From Chitinophagaceae bacterium UBA4411 (GTDB taxonomy: Bacteria > Bacteroidota > Bacteroidia > Chitinophagales > Chitinophagaceae), in the NCBI GenBank assembly GCA_002400415.1, contig DGQP01000007.1, forward strand, positions 400,348 through 464,347: DNA of 64,000 nt, given 5' to 3'. The notes beneath the pieces are model-generated. The model was given only the letters and a program-made list of their open reading frames with translations. It was not told where the DNA came from and did not search any database. Below are positions 52,015 to 60,270 of this stretch, piece after piece. Positions within the stretch are counted from its first letter, which is position 1. Every line of letters begins with the position of its first letter. The translations under genes were made by a program, and so were the position numbers.

Positions 52015-52049
52015 GCTATGGTCTGTCGACCATGGACTATAGACCACTC
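52015..52049. repeat. Right heptad array of the four-helix-bundle locus
   Basis: Five 7-nt units (for example CTGTCGA, CTATAGA) run from the stop of the four-helix-bundle gene to the pssA ATG. Their consensus CTnTnGA is the reverse complement of the TCnACAG type at 51617-51657, so the two arrays form imperfect terminal inverted repeats. Confidence 0.7.
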
Positions 52050-52835
52050 ATGAAACAAATCCCCAATTTATTTACGCTGCTGAACCTGGTTTTTGGTTGT
52101 ATAGCTATCGTTTTCACCCTGCAACAAGGCGTTATCCTGCTGCCTTTAGACGACGCGGGTAATATCCTCACTACACCTGTTCAGCTGGAAAATACACCTG
52201 AGAAAATGGTACTGGCATCACTTTTTATCGGTCTTGCCGGTGTAGTTGATTTCTTAGATGGCTTTGTGGCAAGATTATTCAAAGCAACATCGGAACTCGG
52301 CAAACAATTAGATTCTTTAGCAGATGTGGTAAGTTTTGGTGTGGCACCTGCTATGATTATCTACCAGTTTCTCCGTTTAAGTCTGGCACAGGAAAGCGGT
52401 GCATTGGATGCTTCTTTTATATGGCTGGCACCTGCATTTATACTTGCCGCAGCCGCAGCCTGGCGCCTGGGCAAATTCAATTTAGATACCCGGCAGACCT
52501 ATGGTTTCCTGGGCGTACCGACGCCGGCGGTCGGATTAACAGTGGCTTCTTTTCCGCTGATCTACTGGTTTTCTGATAATGCTACTGTAGTGAATATCCT
52601 GCTGAATAAATGGCTTTGGTATGTTGTAATTGCACTGCTTGGTTTCCTGATGGTTTCTTCTTTGCCGATGCTGGCTTTGAAATTCAAGGGGCTAACGATA
52701 AAATCTGCTGTGCCGTTCATTGTGATTGTCCTCGCGGGACTCGCTGCAGTATTTTTATTGGGCTGGCTGGCTGTTCCGGTTATTTTCATCACGTATGTTT
52801 TGGTATCTTTGCTCTTTAAAAATAAAACAGCATGA
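52050..52835 (+). CDS. pssA: CDP-diacylglycerol-serine O-phosphatidyltransferase
   Basis: Makes phosphatidylserine, the precursor of phosphatidylethanolamine, in the inner membrane. The 261-residue protein starts MKQIPNLFTLLNLVFGCIAI and has the CDP-alcohol phosphotransferase signature in DGFVARLFKATSELGKQLD followed by SLADVVSFGVAPA. About eight hydrophobic segments follow. The ATG at 52050 is preferred because an upstream one (52032) lies inside the heptad array. The stop overlaps the purS start as ATGA. Confidence 0.94.
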   Translation: MKQIPNLFTLLNLVFGCIAIVFTLQQGVILLPLDDAGNILTTPVQLENTPEKMVLASLFIGLAGVVDFLDGFVARLFKATSELGKQLDSLADVVSFGVAPAMIIYQFLRLSLAQESGALDASFIWLAPAFILAAAAAWRLGKFNLDTRQTYGFLGVPTPAVGLTVASFPLIYWFSDNATVVNILLNKWLWYVVIALLGFLMVSSLPMLALKFKGLTIKSAVPFIVIVLAGLAAVFLLGWLAVPVIFITYVLVSLLFKNKTA

Positions 52836-53077
52836 CCTATACTGTTCAGATAAAAGTAATGCCGCTGAAAGAATTGCTTGATCCGCAGGGAAAAGCAGTG
52901 ATGGGCGGCCTGCAAAACCTCGGCTTAAATGGTGTGGAAGATGTGCGGGTAGGTAAAAACATTACACTGCAGGTAGCGGCCGATTCTCCCGAGAATGCAA
53001 AAGCTATTGCCGAAGAAGCCAGCAAAAAACTGCTTTCCAACCCGGTTATGGAATATTTTGAAGTATCTGTTAATTAG
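52832..53077 (+). CDS. purS: Phosphoribosylformylglycinamidine synthase subunit PurS
   Basis: Small subunit that, with PurL and PurQ, converts FGAR to FGAM in purine synthesis. The 81-residue protein has the expected pattern TYTVQIKVMPLKELLDPQGK, AVMGGLQNLGLNGVEDVRVGK and the end NPVMEYFEVSVN. Its ATG overlaps the pssA stop by 4 bp, so translation is coupled. purL and purQ are not adjacent, which leaves PurS separated from its partners here. It is followed by an inverted repeat array before rsmI. Confidence 0.93.
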   Translation: MTYTVQIKVMPLKELLDPQGKAVMGGLQNLGLNGVEDVRVGKNITLQVAADSPENAKAIAEEASKKLLSNPVMEYFEVSVN

Positions 53078-53144
53078 TTGACAGGTTTGATGAGTTGAAG
53101 CGGATTCCGCACTTATCAACTATGAACAGATCAACTTATCAACT
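53078..53144. repeat. Inverted 7-9 nt periodic array between purS and rsmI
   Basis: From the purS stop, TTGA-containing units (spacing 8-9) run to a small palindrome GCGGATTCCGC (53100-53110). Then TCAAC/TGAAC units (spacing 7-8) run to the rsmI ATG. The arms are imperfect reverse complements, so the RNA could fold into one long hairpin. Confidence 0.6.
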
Positions 53145-53813
53145 ATGCTTTACCTTGTTCCCACCCCCATCGGAAATCTCAAAGACATTACTCTCCGGGC
53201 ACTGGAAGTACTGAAGGAGGTTGATCTTATCCTGGCTGAAGACACAAGAACCAGTTCCCACCTGCTCAATCATTACCAGGTCAGCAAGCCGGTTTCTCCG
53301 TATCACCAGCATAATGAACACAAAGTGCTGCAACATCTGGTAGATCAGTTATCAGCCGGAAAAAAAATGGCAGTGATAACCGATGCAGGCACACCCGGAA
53401 TTTCTGATCCTGCATTTCTATTAGTGCGGGAGTGTATTAAAGCAGGTGTAAATGTGGAATGTCTGCCAGGCGCCACTGCTTTTGTCCCGGCATTGGTCAA
53501 CAGTGGTATTCCCACTAACCGCTTTTGTTTCGAAGGATTTCTGCCCCTGAAAAAAGGAAGACAAACCTTGCTGAAACAACTGGCAGCAGAAGAAAGAACC
53601 ATGATCTTTTATGAGTCGCCGGTTCGCCTGGTGAAAACGCTGGAAGATTTTATTACTTATTTTGGCGAAGACAGACCATGTTCTGTAAGTCGCGAACTAA
53701 CCAAAATGTTTGAAGAAAATAAAAGGGGAACCCTCCGGGAAGTTGCTGACTATTTCAATCAAAAAACAGTCAGAGGTGAGATCGTAATTGTTGTTGCCGG
53801 AAAAACGGACTAA
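53145..53813 (+). CDS. rsmI: 16S rRNA (cytidine-1402-2'-O)-methyltransferase
   Basis: Methylates C1402 in the ribosomal P-site region, using S-adenosylmethionine. The 222-residue protein of the tetrapyrrole-methylase fold starts LYLVPTPIGNLKDITLRAL and has AEDTRTSSHLLNHY, VITDAGTPGISDPAFLLVRE and VECLPGATAFVPALVNSG. It lacks the extra C-terminal region of E. coli RsmI, as is usual in this phylum. The start codon abuts the periodic array, so leader sequence is entirely repeat. Confidence 0.96.
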   Translation: MLYLVPTPIGNLKDITLRALEVLKEVDLILAEDTRTSSHLLNHYQVSKPVSPYHQHNEHKVLQHLVDQLSAGKKMAVITDAGTPGISDPAFLLVRECIKAGVNVECLPGATAFVPALVNSGIPTNRFCFEGFLPLKKGRQTLLKQLAAEERTMIFYESPVRLVKTLEDFITYFGEDRPCSVSRELTKMFEENKRGTLREVADYFNQKTVRGEIVIVVAGKTD

Positions 53814-53876
53814 GTTTTTCTTAACCAAAACTGGCATTATTTTCCTGTCTTTGCCGGTTAAATCAAAGTCATCATT

Positions 53877-54326
53877 ATGAAATCACTTCTTATTGCTGTT
53901 TTGGCTGCCTGTTTTTCTTTTGTAACCTCAGCAGGATTTGCACAAATCACTTCCGTTCCGGAGCAGGCTAAAGAGAATTTTGCCAAACAATATCCCGGTG
54001 CCACCAGTGTAAAATGGAGCAACGATATTGTAAATGTCAATGTTGAGTTTGACCTGCAGGGTGAGCAGATGAATGCTGAATACAGCAATAAAGGCATCTG
54101 GAAAAGTACTCAGAAAGAATGGAGCTATGATAAACTGGCTGATGCCGTGAAAGACGGGTTTCAAAAAAGCAAATATGCGGACCGGGAAGTGTCCAATGTA
54201 AAAGTTATTTACCTGCCGGGAGATGTGGTACAATACAGGCTGAAAGTGGAGAAGAATGATCTGCAAAAGAAATTTCTTTATTTCAATGAAAAAGGGAGAT
54301 TGTTGCGGACTTCCATAACATTATAA
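53877..54326 (+). CDS. Secreted PepSY-like domain protein
   Basis: A 149-residue exported protein with the signal MKSLLIAVLAACFSFVTSAG (cleavage near FAQ). The mature part has two copies of a PepSY-like unit, as in the family of putative beta-lactamase-inhibitor-like proteins: VPEQAKENFAKQYPGATSVK, then WSNDIVNVNVEFDLQGEQMN, and again LADAVKDGFQKSKYADREVS with VVQYRLKVEKNDLQKKFLYF. Members may inhibit or chaperone exported enzymes; the role is unknown. A TGTCTTTG (near TAnnTTTG) lies upstream. A strong terminator follows. Confidence 0.83.
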   Translation: MKSLLIAVLAACFSFVTSAGFAQITSVPEQAKENFAKQYPGATSVKWSNDIVNVNVEFDLQGEQMNAEYSNKGIWKSTQKEWSYDKLADAVKDGFQKSKYADREVSNVKVIYLPGDVVQYRLKVEKNDLQKKFLYFNEKGRLLRTSITL

Positions 54327-54358
54327 TTATTTGTCCTGTCAACAGGGAATAAACAGCA

Positions 54359-54406
54359 AATTGACCGGTGGTTCTGCCCGAAACCGCCGGTCAATTTTGT
54401 TTTAAT
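54359..54406 (+). terminator. Intrinsic terminator after the PepSY-like gene
   Basis: 16-bp stem AAATTGACCGGTGGTT/AACCGCCGGTCAATTT (one G-U pair) with a short loop, followed by TGTTTT. Confidence 0.9.
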
Positions 54407-54460
54407 GGTAACAGCTAATGGGCGAATTTTACTATTTTGAGCCACTCAAAACAGCAACAG

Positions 54461-55606
54461 ATGAAAAGATGCCTGTTCATTGCATTATGCTTCACCGGTC
54501 TGAATAGTTTTTCCCAGGATATTGCTTTCGGCCGCAAAATGGTGGATACGCTGACCTCTTCCACATTCTGGGGCCGTGGCTATACCAATGATGGAATGCA
54601 AAAGGCCGCTGATTTTTTGGCGGGGCAAATTCAATCCTTTGGTTTGCAACCCATGAAAGGGAAGGATTTTTTTCAACCACTTTCATACCCGGTAAACATT
54701 TTCCCGGGTAAAATGGAATTAAGCATTAATGGCAAAGACCTGGTGCCGGGAAAAGATTTTATTGTAAATCCGGATTGTAAAGGCGTAAAAGGGAAAGGAA
54801 ATTTTGTACAGGCAGACAGTGTGCAGTTTGTGAACCGGGAAAATGCTTTCATAGTGGTGCTGGAAGATAAACTCACGTGGTCTGTAGCCGGGCAGCAAGC
54901 GGGGTATTCTGTTGTACTGGTGGATAAAAAATCCGTAAGCAATCCTTCTTCTTTTAAGGTGAATATTGAGAACAGGCTGATCAGCGAATTTAAAACTGCG
55001 AATGTTTGCAGTATGGTAAAAGGGACTTCCAGGCCTGATTCATTTATCCTGATCACTGCACATTATGATCATCTGGGTGGGATGGGTAAGGATACTTATT
55101 TTCCGGGAGCAAACGATAATGCAAGTGGTGTTGCCTTATTGCTGAACCTGGCCCGTTATTATGCAGCCAACCCACAGCCTTATTCCATCGGCTTTATTTG
55201 TTTTGCCGGAGAGGAAGCAGGATTACTCGGTTCTAAATACTTTACTGAACATCCGCTGGTACCATTAAAAAACATCCGTTTTCTCACCAATACTGACCTG
55301 GCAGGAACAGGAGAGGAAGGTATTACTGTTGTGAATGCAACCGAATTTCCGGACGAATTTGCCATGATGAACGCAATCAACAAAGAGCATCAATTACTGG
55401 CTGCCATCAATGCAAGAGGCAAAGCCGCCAACAGCGATCATTACCATTTTACGGAAAAAGGCGTACCGGCTTTTTTCTTTTATACATTGGGAGGAATCAA
55501 AGCCTATCACGATGTTTTTGATAAGCCGGCAACGTTGCCACTTACTGAGCATGAAGATTTGTTCAAACTGGTAGTGGAGTTCAATGAAAAATTAATGGGT
55601 AAATAA
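54461..55606 (+). CDS. Secreted M28-family zinc peptidase
   Basis: A 381-residue exported aminopeptidase-like protein. The ATG at 54461 gives the signal MKRCLFIALCFTGLNSFSQ; an in-frame TTG at 54437 is less likely. Zinc-site motifs: His in ITAHYDHLGGMG, Asp in PGANDNASGVALLL, Glu pair in FAGEEAGLLGSKYF, Asp in FLTNTDLAGTG and the late His in KAYHDVFDKPAT. The N-terminal part has a PA-like insert. It is 24 bp upstream of the M1 peptidase gene, so the two probably form a peptide-degrading operon. Confidence 0.92.
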   Translation: MKRCLFIALCFTGLNSFSQDIAFGRKMVDTLTSSTFWGRGYTNDGMQKAADFLAGQIQSFGLQPMKGKDFFQPLSYPVNIFPGKMELSINGKDLVPGKDFIVNPDCKGVKGKGNFVQADSVQFVNRENAFIVVLEDKLTWSVAGQQAGYSVVLVDKKSVSNPSSFKVNIENRLISEFKTANVCSMVKGTSRPDSFILITAHYDHLGGMGKDTYFPGANDNASGVALLLNLARYYAANPQPYSIGFICFAGEEAGLLGSKYFTEHPLVPLKNIRFLTNTDLAGTGEEGITVVNATEFPDEFAMMNAINKEHQLLAAINARGKAANSDHYHFTEKGVPAFFFYTLGGIKAYHDVFDKPATLPLTEHEDLFKLVVEFNEKLMGK

Positions 55607-55630
55607 TCAATCAATATTAATAGTTCGTAC

Positions 55631-57550
55631 ATGAAGAAAGTTCTGATTAGTATGTTAGCAATGCTGCCGTTGCTGGCAACAGCACAAACCGGGTATTGGC
55701 AGCAAAAAGTCAAATACACGATGGATGTGGATGTAAATGCCAATACCAACCAGTTTACAGGGAAGCAAAAATTAGAATATTGGAATAACTCCCCGGATAC
55801 GCTGACAAAAGTATTTTATCATTTATACTGGAATGCCTTTCAGCCGGGCAGTATGATGGATGTAAGAAGCCAGCGGCAGGGAACCATCCCCGGTCCCCGT
55901 GGCGTTGATTGGGATGGACGTGTAAAAGACAGGATCGGCAAACTGAATAAAGAAGAGATTGGGTACCAGAAAGTACTATCACTTAAAATGAATGGTAAAC
56001 CACAATCTTTTAAAATGCTGGAAACCATCCTGGAAGTGAAACTGGACAAACCTATTTTGCCAAAAAGCAAAGTGGTATTCGAACTGGAATTTGAAGCGCA
56101 AGTGCCCTTACAGATTCGCCGCAGCGGCCGGGATAATGCAGAAGGGGTTAGGTTTAGCATGAGCCAGTGGTATCCCAAGCTTTGTGAATATGATAAAGAT
56201 GGCTGGCATCCCAACCCTTATATCGCCCGGGAGTTCTACGGAGTGTGGGGCGATTTTGAAGTAAAGATATCCATTGATAAAAGCTATATTATCGGGGCCT
56301 CCGGTTATTTACAAAATCCTAACCAGGTTGGGTACGGTTATGAAGCTCCCGGAACTAAAGTGGTAAGACCGGCGGGGGAAAAACTGCTCTGGCATTTTAT
56401 TGCGCCTAATGTGCATGATTTTGTCTGGGCTGCGGACCCGGATTATACGCATATTTCAAAACCGGTAAGGGATGGTATGGTGCTTCATGCTTTTTACAAG
56501 ATTGCTCCTGAATTACTCAGGAAACAATATGAAGCATTGCCCGCTGCCCGGAAAGCAGAGTATAAAAACAATCCTGATAATTATGTGGCTTTTTATAAAG
56601 GGCAGTGGGAAGAAGTGCTGGACGTGGCTGCATTAGCATTACCATATATGGATAAAACATTTGGTAAGTACCCGTATAAACAATATTCGTTTATACAGGG
56701 AGGAGACGGAGGCATGGAGTACCCGATGGCTACTTTGTTAAAAGGTGCCGGTCCCGATCTGATCATCCACGAATGGATGCACAGCTGGTACCAGATGATG
56801 ATGGGCACCAACGAGGCCTTGTATGCCTGGATGGATGAAGGATTTACCAGTTATGCCGAATCAAGGGTGATGGCTTACCTCGAAAAGGATACTGGTTTTG
56901 CGCAGGCGGGCAATTACAAAGGGTATTATGCCCTGGCAAAAAGTAACAAGGAAGAACCGTTAACAACACATGCGGATCATTTCAATACAAATTTTGCGTA
57001 TACCAGCGCTGCGTATACCAAAGGTGCTGTATTCCTGGAGCAGCTGGGGTATATCACCGGTGCGGATGTGCGGGATAAAATTTTGCTGGCCTATTATAAC
57101 CAATGGCGGTTTAAACACCCGGATGCAAACGACTTTATGCGGGTGGCCGAAAAAACAAGTGGTTTGCAATTGGACTGGTATAAGGAATACTGGGTGAACT
57201 CAACCAAGACGATTGACTATGCGATTGATAGTTTGTGGGATGATGGTGGTAAAACCAGGCTTCGGCTGAGCAGGGTTGGCCTGGTGCCTATGCCCGTTGA
57301 CCTGCAGTTAACGTTTAAAGACGGTACGAAGGAACTTCATTATATACCCCTGGACCTGATGTATGGTGAAAAGCCGGCGGAAGATCCTTCCCTGCCCCGC
57401 AAAGTATATGATGCATGGAAATGGACAAACCCGGTCTATATCATTGAGACAAACCATAAGTTGCTGGATATTACCGTCGCCGAAATCGATCCTTCGCAGC
57501 GTATGGCCGATGTGGAGCGGAAAAATAATAAGCTGGAACTCAAATGGTAA
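55631..57550 (+). CDS. Secreted M1-family metallopeptidase
   Basis: A 639-residue exported gluzincin aminopeptidase (signal MKKVLISMLAMLPLLATAQ). The N-terminal beta domain (about 20-260) precedes the catalytic domain with GGDGGMEYPMATLL (substrate amino-end motif) and the zinc site LIIHEWMHSWYQMMMGTNEA. The third ligand, Glu, lies in WMDEGFTSYAESRV. The usual M1 C-terminal helical domain is shorter here. It probably removes N-terminal residues from peptides in the periplasm or outside, together with the M28 enzyme encoded just upstream. A terminator follows. Confidence 0.94.
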   Translation: MKKVLISMLAMLPLLATAQTGYWQQKVKYTMDVDVNANTNQFTGKQKLEYWNNSPDTLTKVFYHLYWNAFQPGSMMDVRSQRQGTIPGPRGVDWDGRVKDRIGKLNKEEIGYQKVLSLKMNGKPQSFKMLETILEVKLDKPILPKSKVVFELEFEAQVPLQIRRSGRDNAEGVRFSMSQWYPKLCEYDKDGWHPNPYIAREFYGVWGDFEVKISIDKSYIIGASGYLQNPNQVGYGYEAPGTKVVRPAGEKLLWHFIAPNVHDFVWAADPDYTHISKPVRDGMVLHAFYKIAPELLRKQYEALPAARKAEYKNNPDNYVAFYKGQWEEVLDVAALALPYMDKTFGKYPYKQYSFIQGGDGGMEYPMATLLKGAGPDLIIHEWMHSWYQMMMGTNEALYAWMDEGFTSYAESRVMAYLEKDTGFAQAGNYKGYYALAKSNKEEPLTTHADHFNTNFAYTSAAYTKGAVFLEQLGYITGADVRDKILLAYYNQWRFKHPDANDFMRVAEKTSGLQLDWYKEYWVNSTKTIDYAIDSLWDDGGKTRLRLSRVGLVPMPVDLQLTFKDGTKELHYIPLDLMYGEKPAEDPSLPRKVYDAWKWTNPVYIIETNHKLLDITVAEIDPSQRMADVERKNNKLELKW

Positions 57551-57571
57551 GGCAAAAATATCTATAAAGCA

Positions 57572-57604
57572 AAAACCATCTGCGGCCGGCAGATGGTTTT
57601 TTTC
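57572..57604 (+). terminator. Intrinsic terminator after the M1 peptidase gene
   Basis: Stem AAAACCATCTGC/GCAGATGGTTTT with a short GGCCG loop, followed by TTTC. Confidence 0.9.
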
Positions 57605-57645
57605 TTTGATTAGGGCCCCTCTCGTTGAACTGCTTGCCAAGGGAA

Positions 57646-57666
57646 GGTTAATGGTTAATGGTCATT
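57646..57666. repeat. Short heptad array (three units)
   Basis: GGTTAAT twice, then GGTCATT, in exact 7-nt phase, between the M1 gene terminator and the orphan regulator. No inverted arm is apparent. Confidence 0.4.
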
Positions 57667-57724
57667 ATATTTTTGGCAGCACAATAATTACAGTACGAAA
57701 TTACCGGGGGTTGTGATACGACCC

Positions 57725-57744
57725 TATACCACTTTAGTGGTATA
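57725..57744. promoter_or_regulatory. Palindrome downstream of the orphan response regulator gene
   Basis: TATACCACTTTAGTGGTATA: perfect 9-bp arms with a 2-nt centre, 41 bp beyond the stop codon. It shares the ATACCACTTT...GTGGTAT core with the palindrome upstream of the same gene. Confidence 0.55.
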
Positions 57745-57785
57745 TTTCTACCCCTTTTCAGAGAAAACCATCAAAATCCTGCTTT

Positions 57786-58424
57786 TTAACGGCCGAAAAA
57801 TTTATTTACAGCCTCTACCCGGTTGGTTACATGGAGTTTTTCGTACACATGATAGACATGTTTACGGATAGTATCATTTGCCAGGTTCAGAGCCAGGGCA
57901 ATTTCTTTATACATCATGCCGCGGGAGAGGAGCTCAAGGATTTCCCGCTCCCGGTTGGTAAGATTATTCAGATCATTACTGCCTGTTGTGGCCGGTTTAT
58001 TCAGAAAAGCAGCCACGACTTTCCTCGCGATCTGGCTGCTCATGGGGGCGCCGCCTTCATATAATTCACGGATGGCGTCCAGCATTTTAGAAGGAGTCGT
58101 CTTTTTTAAAATATACCCGCTGGCGCCGGCACTAAGGGCCTCAAATATTTTTTCATCTTCTTCATATACCGTACACATCATAAAATTTGTGGAGGGAATG
58201 CGGGGCTTTAAAGCCCTGACACAATCTATTCCGCTTTCTGTGCCGCCGAGGTTGATATCCATCAGAACAACATCGGGTTTCAGCAGAGGGATTTGTCGGA
58301 TAGCATCTTCGGCAGTAGCAAGGGTGCCCAGGCATTTATAGCCTTCTGACATTTCTATAATTTCCTGCAACGCATTTCTCAGTTCACGGTTATCGTCAAC
58401 AATACAAACGGAAATGTTCTTCAT
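57786..58424 (-). CDS. Orphan NarL/LuxR-type response regulator
   Basis: A 212-residue regulator. The ATG at 58424 gives the regular start MKNISVCIVDDNRELRNALQ; an ATG at 58466 would run through a palindrome and is not favoured. Phospho-acceptor Asp56 is in VVLMDINLGGTESG, and the receiver lysine is in GYILKKTTPS. The LuxR HTH has LTNREREILELLSRGMMYKE and ANDTIRKHVYHVYEKLHVTN. No kinase gene is adjacent. Near-identical palindromes on both sides of the gene suggest autoregulation. rsmG lies upstream on the same strand with a 53-bp gap. Confidence 0.92.
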   Translation of the reverse strand: MKNISVCIVDDNRELRNALQEIIEMSEGYKCLGTLATAEDAIRQIPLLKPDVVLMDINLGGTESGIDCVRALKPRIPSTNFMMCTVYEEDEKIFEALSAGASGYILKKTTPSKMLDAIRELYEGGAPMSSQIARKVVAAFLNKPATTGSNDLNNLTNREREILELLSRGMMYKEIALALNLANDTIRKHVYHVYEKLHVTNRVEAVNKFFGR

Positions 58425-58458
58425 GCCTGCAAAGGTGGGTAATATCATAAAACCGGCC

Positions 58459-58477
58459 AATACCACTTTGTGGTATT
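58459..58477. promoter_or_regulatory. Palindrome upstream of the orphan response regulator gene
   Basis: AATACCACTTTGTGGTATT: perfect 8-bp arms with a TTT centre, 34 bp before the regulator ATG and touching the rsmG stop. A candidate operator for the NarL-type regulator itself. Confidence 0.55.
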
Positions 58478-59101
58478 TTACCGGGAAACCTGTAAAATAA
58501 ACTTCTGTTTAAAGAACTCTTCGGGAAATATATCATGAATTTCCATCATCCGTGGCCGGGTGCCACTTTCCTGTATCTCCTGGTGAAGGTCGCCTCCCTT
58601 TAAACAGATGAGTGAGGGTTGCAAAGGAGCTAACGAATTTTTCTTCAGCAACGGTTTGCTCCAGGCCCAGAGATCTTTCAACGGGGCAACTGCTCTTGAA
58701 ACCACGAAATCGAACTTCCTGTTTTTTATTTCTTCTACCCGGCTGTGCCGGGTGGTTATGTTTTTCAGCCCGATACCTTCTGCAACTCCTTCCACCACTT
58801 TCAATTTTTTGGCGATACTGTCAACAAGATGAAATTGTACCTGCGGGAAAAAAATAGCCAGGGGTATTCCGGGAAATCCACCGCCTGTTCCCAGGTCCAC
58901 AATATCTGCACCATCCTGAAACTCAAAAGCTGCCGCAATGCTTAATGAATGCAATACATGTTTTTCATACAGCCCGTCAATATCCTTTCTTGAAATGACA
59001 TTGATCTTCTCATTCCAGTCCCTGTACAAAGATTCCAGTTTACCGAACTGTTCCAGTTGTTCCGGGGTAAAATCAGAAAAATATTTCAATATGATATCCA
59101 T
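58478..59101 (-). CDS. rsmG: 16S rRNA (guanine-527-N7)-methyltransferase
   Basis: Methylates G527 of 16S rRNA with S-adenosylmethionine; loss gives low-level streptomycin resistance in other bacteria. The 207-residue protein has WNEKINVISRKDIDGLYEKH, the SAM-binding motif DIVDLGTGGGFPGIPLAI, KNITTRHSRVEEIKNRKFDF and VVSRAVAPLKDLWAWSKPLL. The length is typical. It is 28 bp downstream of the glycosyltransferase gene on the same strand. Its stop codon adjoins a palindrome of the next gene. Confidence 0.95.
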   Translation of the reverse strand: MDIILKYFSDFTPEQLEQFGKLESLYRDWNEKINVISRKDIDGLYEKHVLHSLSIAAAFEFQDGADIVDLGTGGGFPGIPLAIFFPQVQFHLVDSIAKKLKVVEGVAEGIGLKNITTRHSRVEEIKNRKFDFVVSRAVAPLKDLWAWSKPLLKKNSLAPLQPSLICLKGGDLHQEIQESGTRPRMMEIHDIFPEEFFKQKFILQVSR

Positions 59102-59129
59102 AGAAGTGAATGATGGTTATGCCCTTATA

Positions 59130-60248
59130 TTACCAGGCATTTTTGGGTCTTCTCCATAAAGCAGGCGCAAAGATGATATAATAAAAGAACATCCACATGT
59201 CTAAGAACACAAACCAGGGCCAGAGGTCTTTCTCATCCATTTTCTTCATGGCTTTATAGAGGATGGTTCCCTGCACAACAAGGCGGATACCAAAAAGTGC
59301 GAGGGCAAACCGCCAGTCATAGAAAACAGCTACTGCCGCGAGTAACGGGTAAAAAATAAACTGGGTGGAAAAATAAAGGCCTAACAAAAATTTGTGTTGT
59401 GGCCGGTAGTATTTAGCCGTGGTATAGTGTCTTGCTTTTTGCTTCAGCCAGCCGCCCCAGGTAGTCCTCGGAACAGAACGGGTAATTGCATCCGGGTCGA
59501 TGACCACCGCAGTATTTTGGTTGGTGGCTACTTTGTTAATGAAAAGATCATCATCGCCACTCGGAACATGGTTAATAGAAGAGAATCCTTTGTTGCGGAG
59601 AAAAACATTTTTCTTATACGATAAATTTCTTCCCACGCCCATATAAGGCATGCCGGCTAATGCATAGGACAGGTATTGTAAAGCGGTATGAAAAGTTTCA
59701 AAACGGATCAGTTTGTTCAGCAGACCGGGTCGTCTATGGTAAGCGCCATATCCCAGCACAATTTCTGTTTTCTCATCATAGGCGTCCTGCATTTTCTGTA
59801 TCCAATGTTCACTGGCAGGCACACAATCGGCGTCTGTTAGCAGCAACACTTCATGCTTTGCTTCACGGATGCCGATGGACAAAGGATACTTTTTACCTGG
59901 TATCAGTTTGGCTTCCTGTGTCAGTTCCACCACATTCAATGATTTGAATGTTTTCTTTAATTCCTGTAGTATATACTTGGAATCATCTAATGAATTATCA
60001 TTCACCACCACCACTTCACTGCTGCTGGGATAGGATTGAACAAGCACACCCGGCAGGTTGCGGGCCAGGTTTTCGTCTTCATCCCGGGCACAGATAATAA
60101 CAGAAACCGGGTGCTGCTGCGATTGGGTCCTGGTTTTGGGTTTATAAAAAGCGATGCGGCTGAAAAACCAACAGTAATAAAATAATTGTACTGCGGTAAC
60201 GGCAATAAGAATATAAAAGAGAATTTCTTCCCAATGAATCGGTGGCAT
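59130..60248 (-). CDS. Family 2 glycosyltransferase, membrane-anchored
   Basis: A 372-residue membrane enzyme that probably adds sugars to a lipid or surface glycan. It has one N-terminal helix (ILFYILIAVTAVQLFYYCWF), then a GT-A domain with VSVIICARDEDENLARNLPG, VVVVNDNSLDDSK, the DxD-like TDADCVPASEHW and a Q/RxxRW-like region in GGWLKQKARHYTTAKYY. Three C-terminal helices follow. The start at 60248 (MPPIHWEEIL) is chosen because the open frame to 60347 is only the translated heptad array. The acceptor and donor are unknown. Confidence 0.87.
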   Translation of the reverse strand: MPPIHWEEILFYILIAVTAVQLFYYCWFFSRIAFYKPKTRTQSQQHPVSVIICARDEDENLARNLPGVLVQSYPSSSEVVVVNDNSLDDSKYILQELKKTFKSLNVVELTQEAKLIPGKKYPLSIGIREAKHEVLLLTDADCVPASEHWIQKMQDAYDEKTEIVLGYGAYHRRPGLLNKLIRFETFHTALQYLSYALAGMPYMGVGRNLSYKKNVFLRNKGFSSINHVPSGDDDLFINKVATNQNTAVVIDPDAITRSVPRTTWGGWLKQKARHYTTAKYYRPQHKFLLGLYFSTQFIFYPLLAAVAVFYDWRFALALFGIRLVVQGTILYKAMKKMDEKDLWPWFVFLDMWMFFYYIIFAPALWRRPKNAW

Positions 60249-60270
60249 GCGGCGAAGATAATAATGATAA

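Noticed and set aside
52804..52811. TATCTTTG as a purS promoter
   Set aside because: Lies inside the pssA coding end where codons explain it, purS overlaps pssA by ATGA, and no -33 partner is present.
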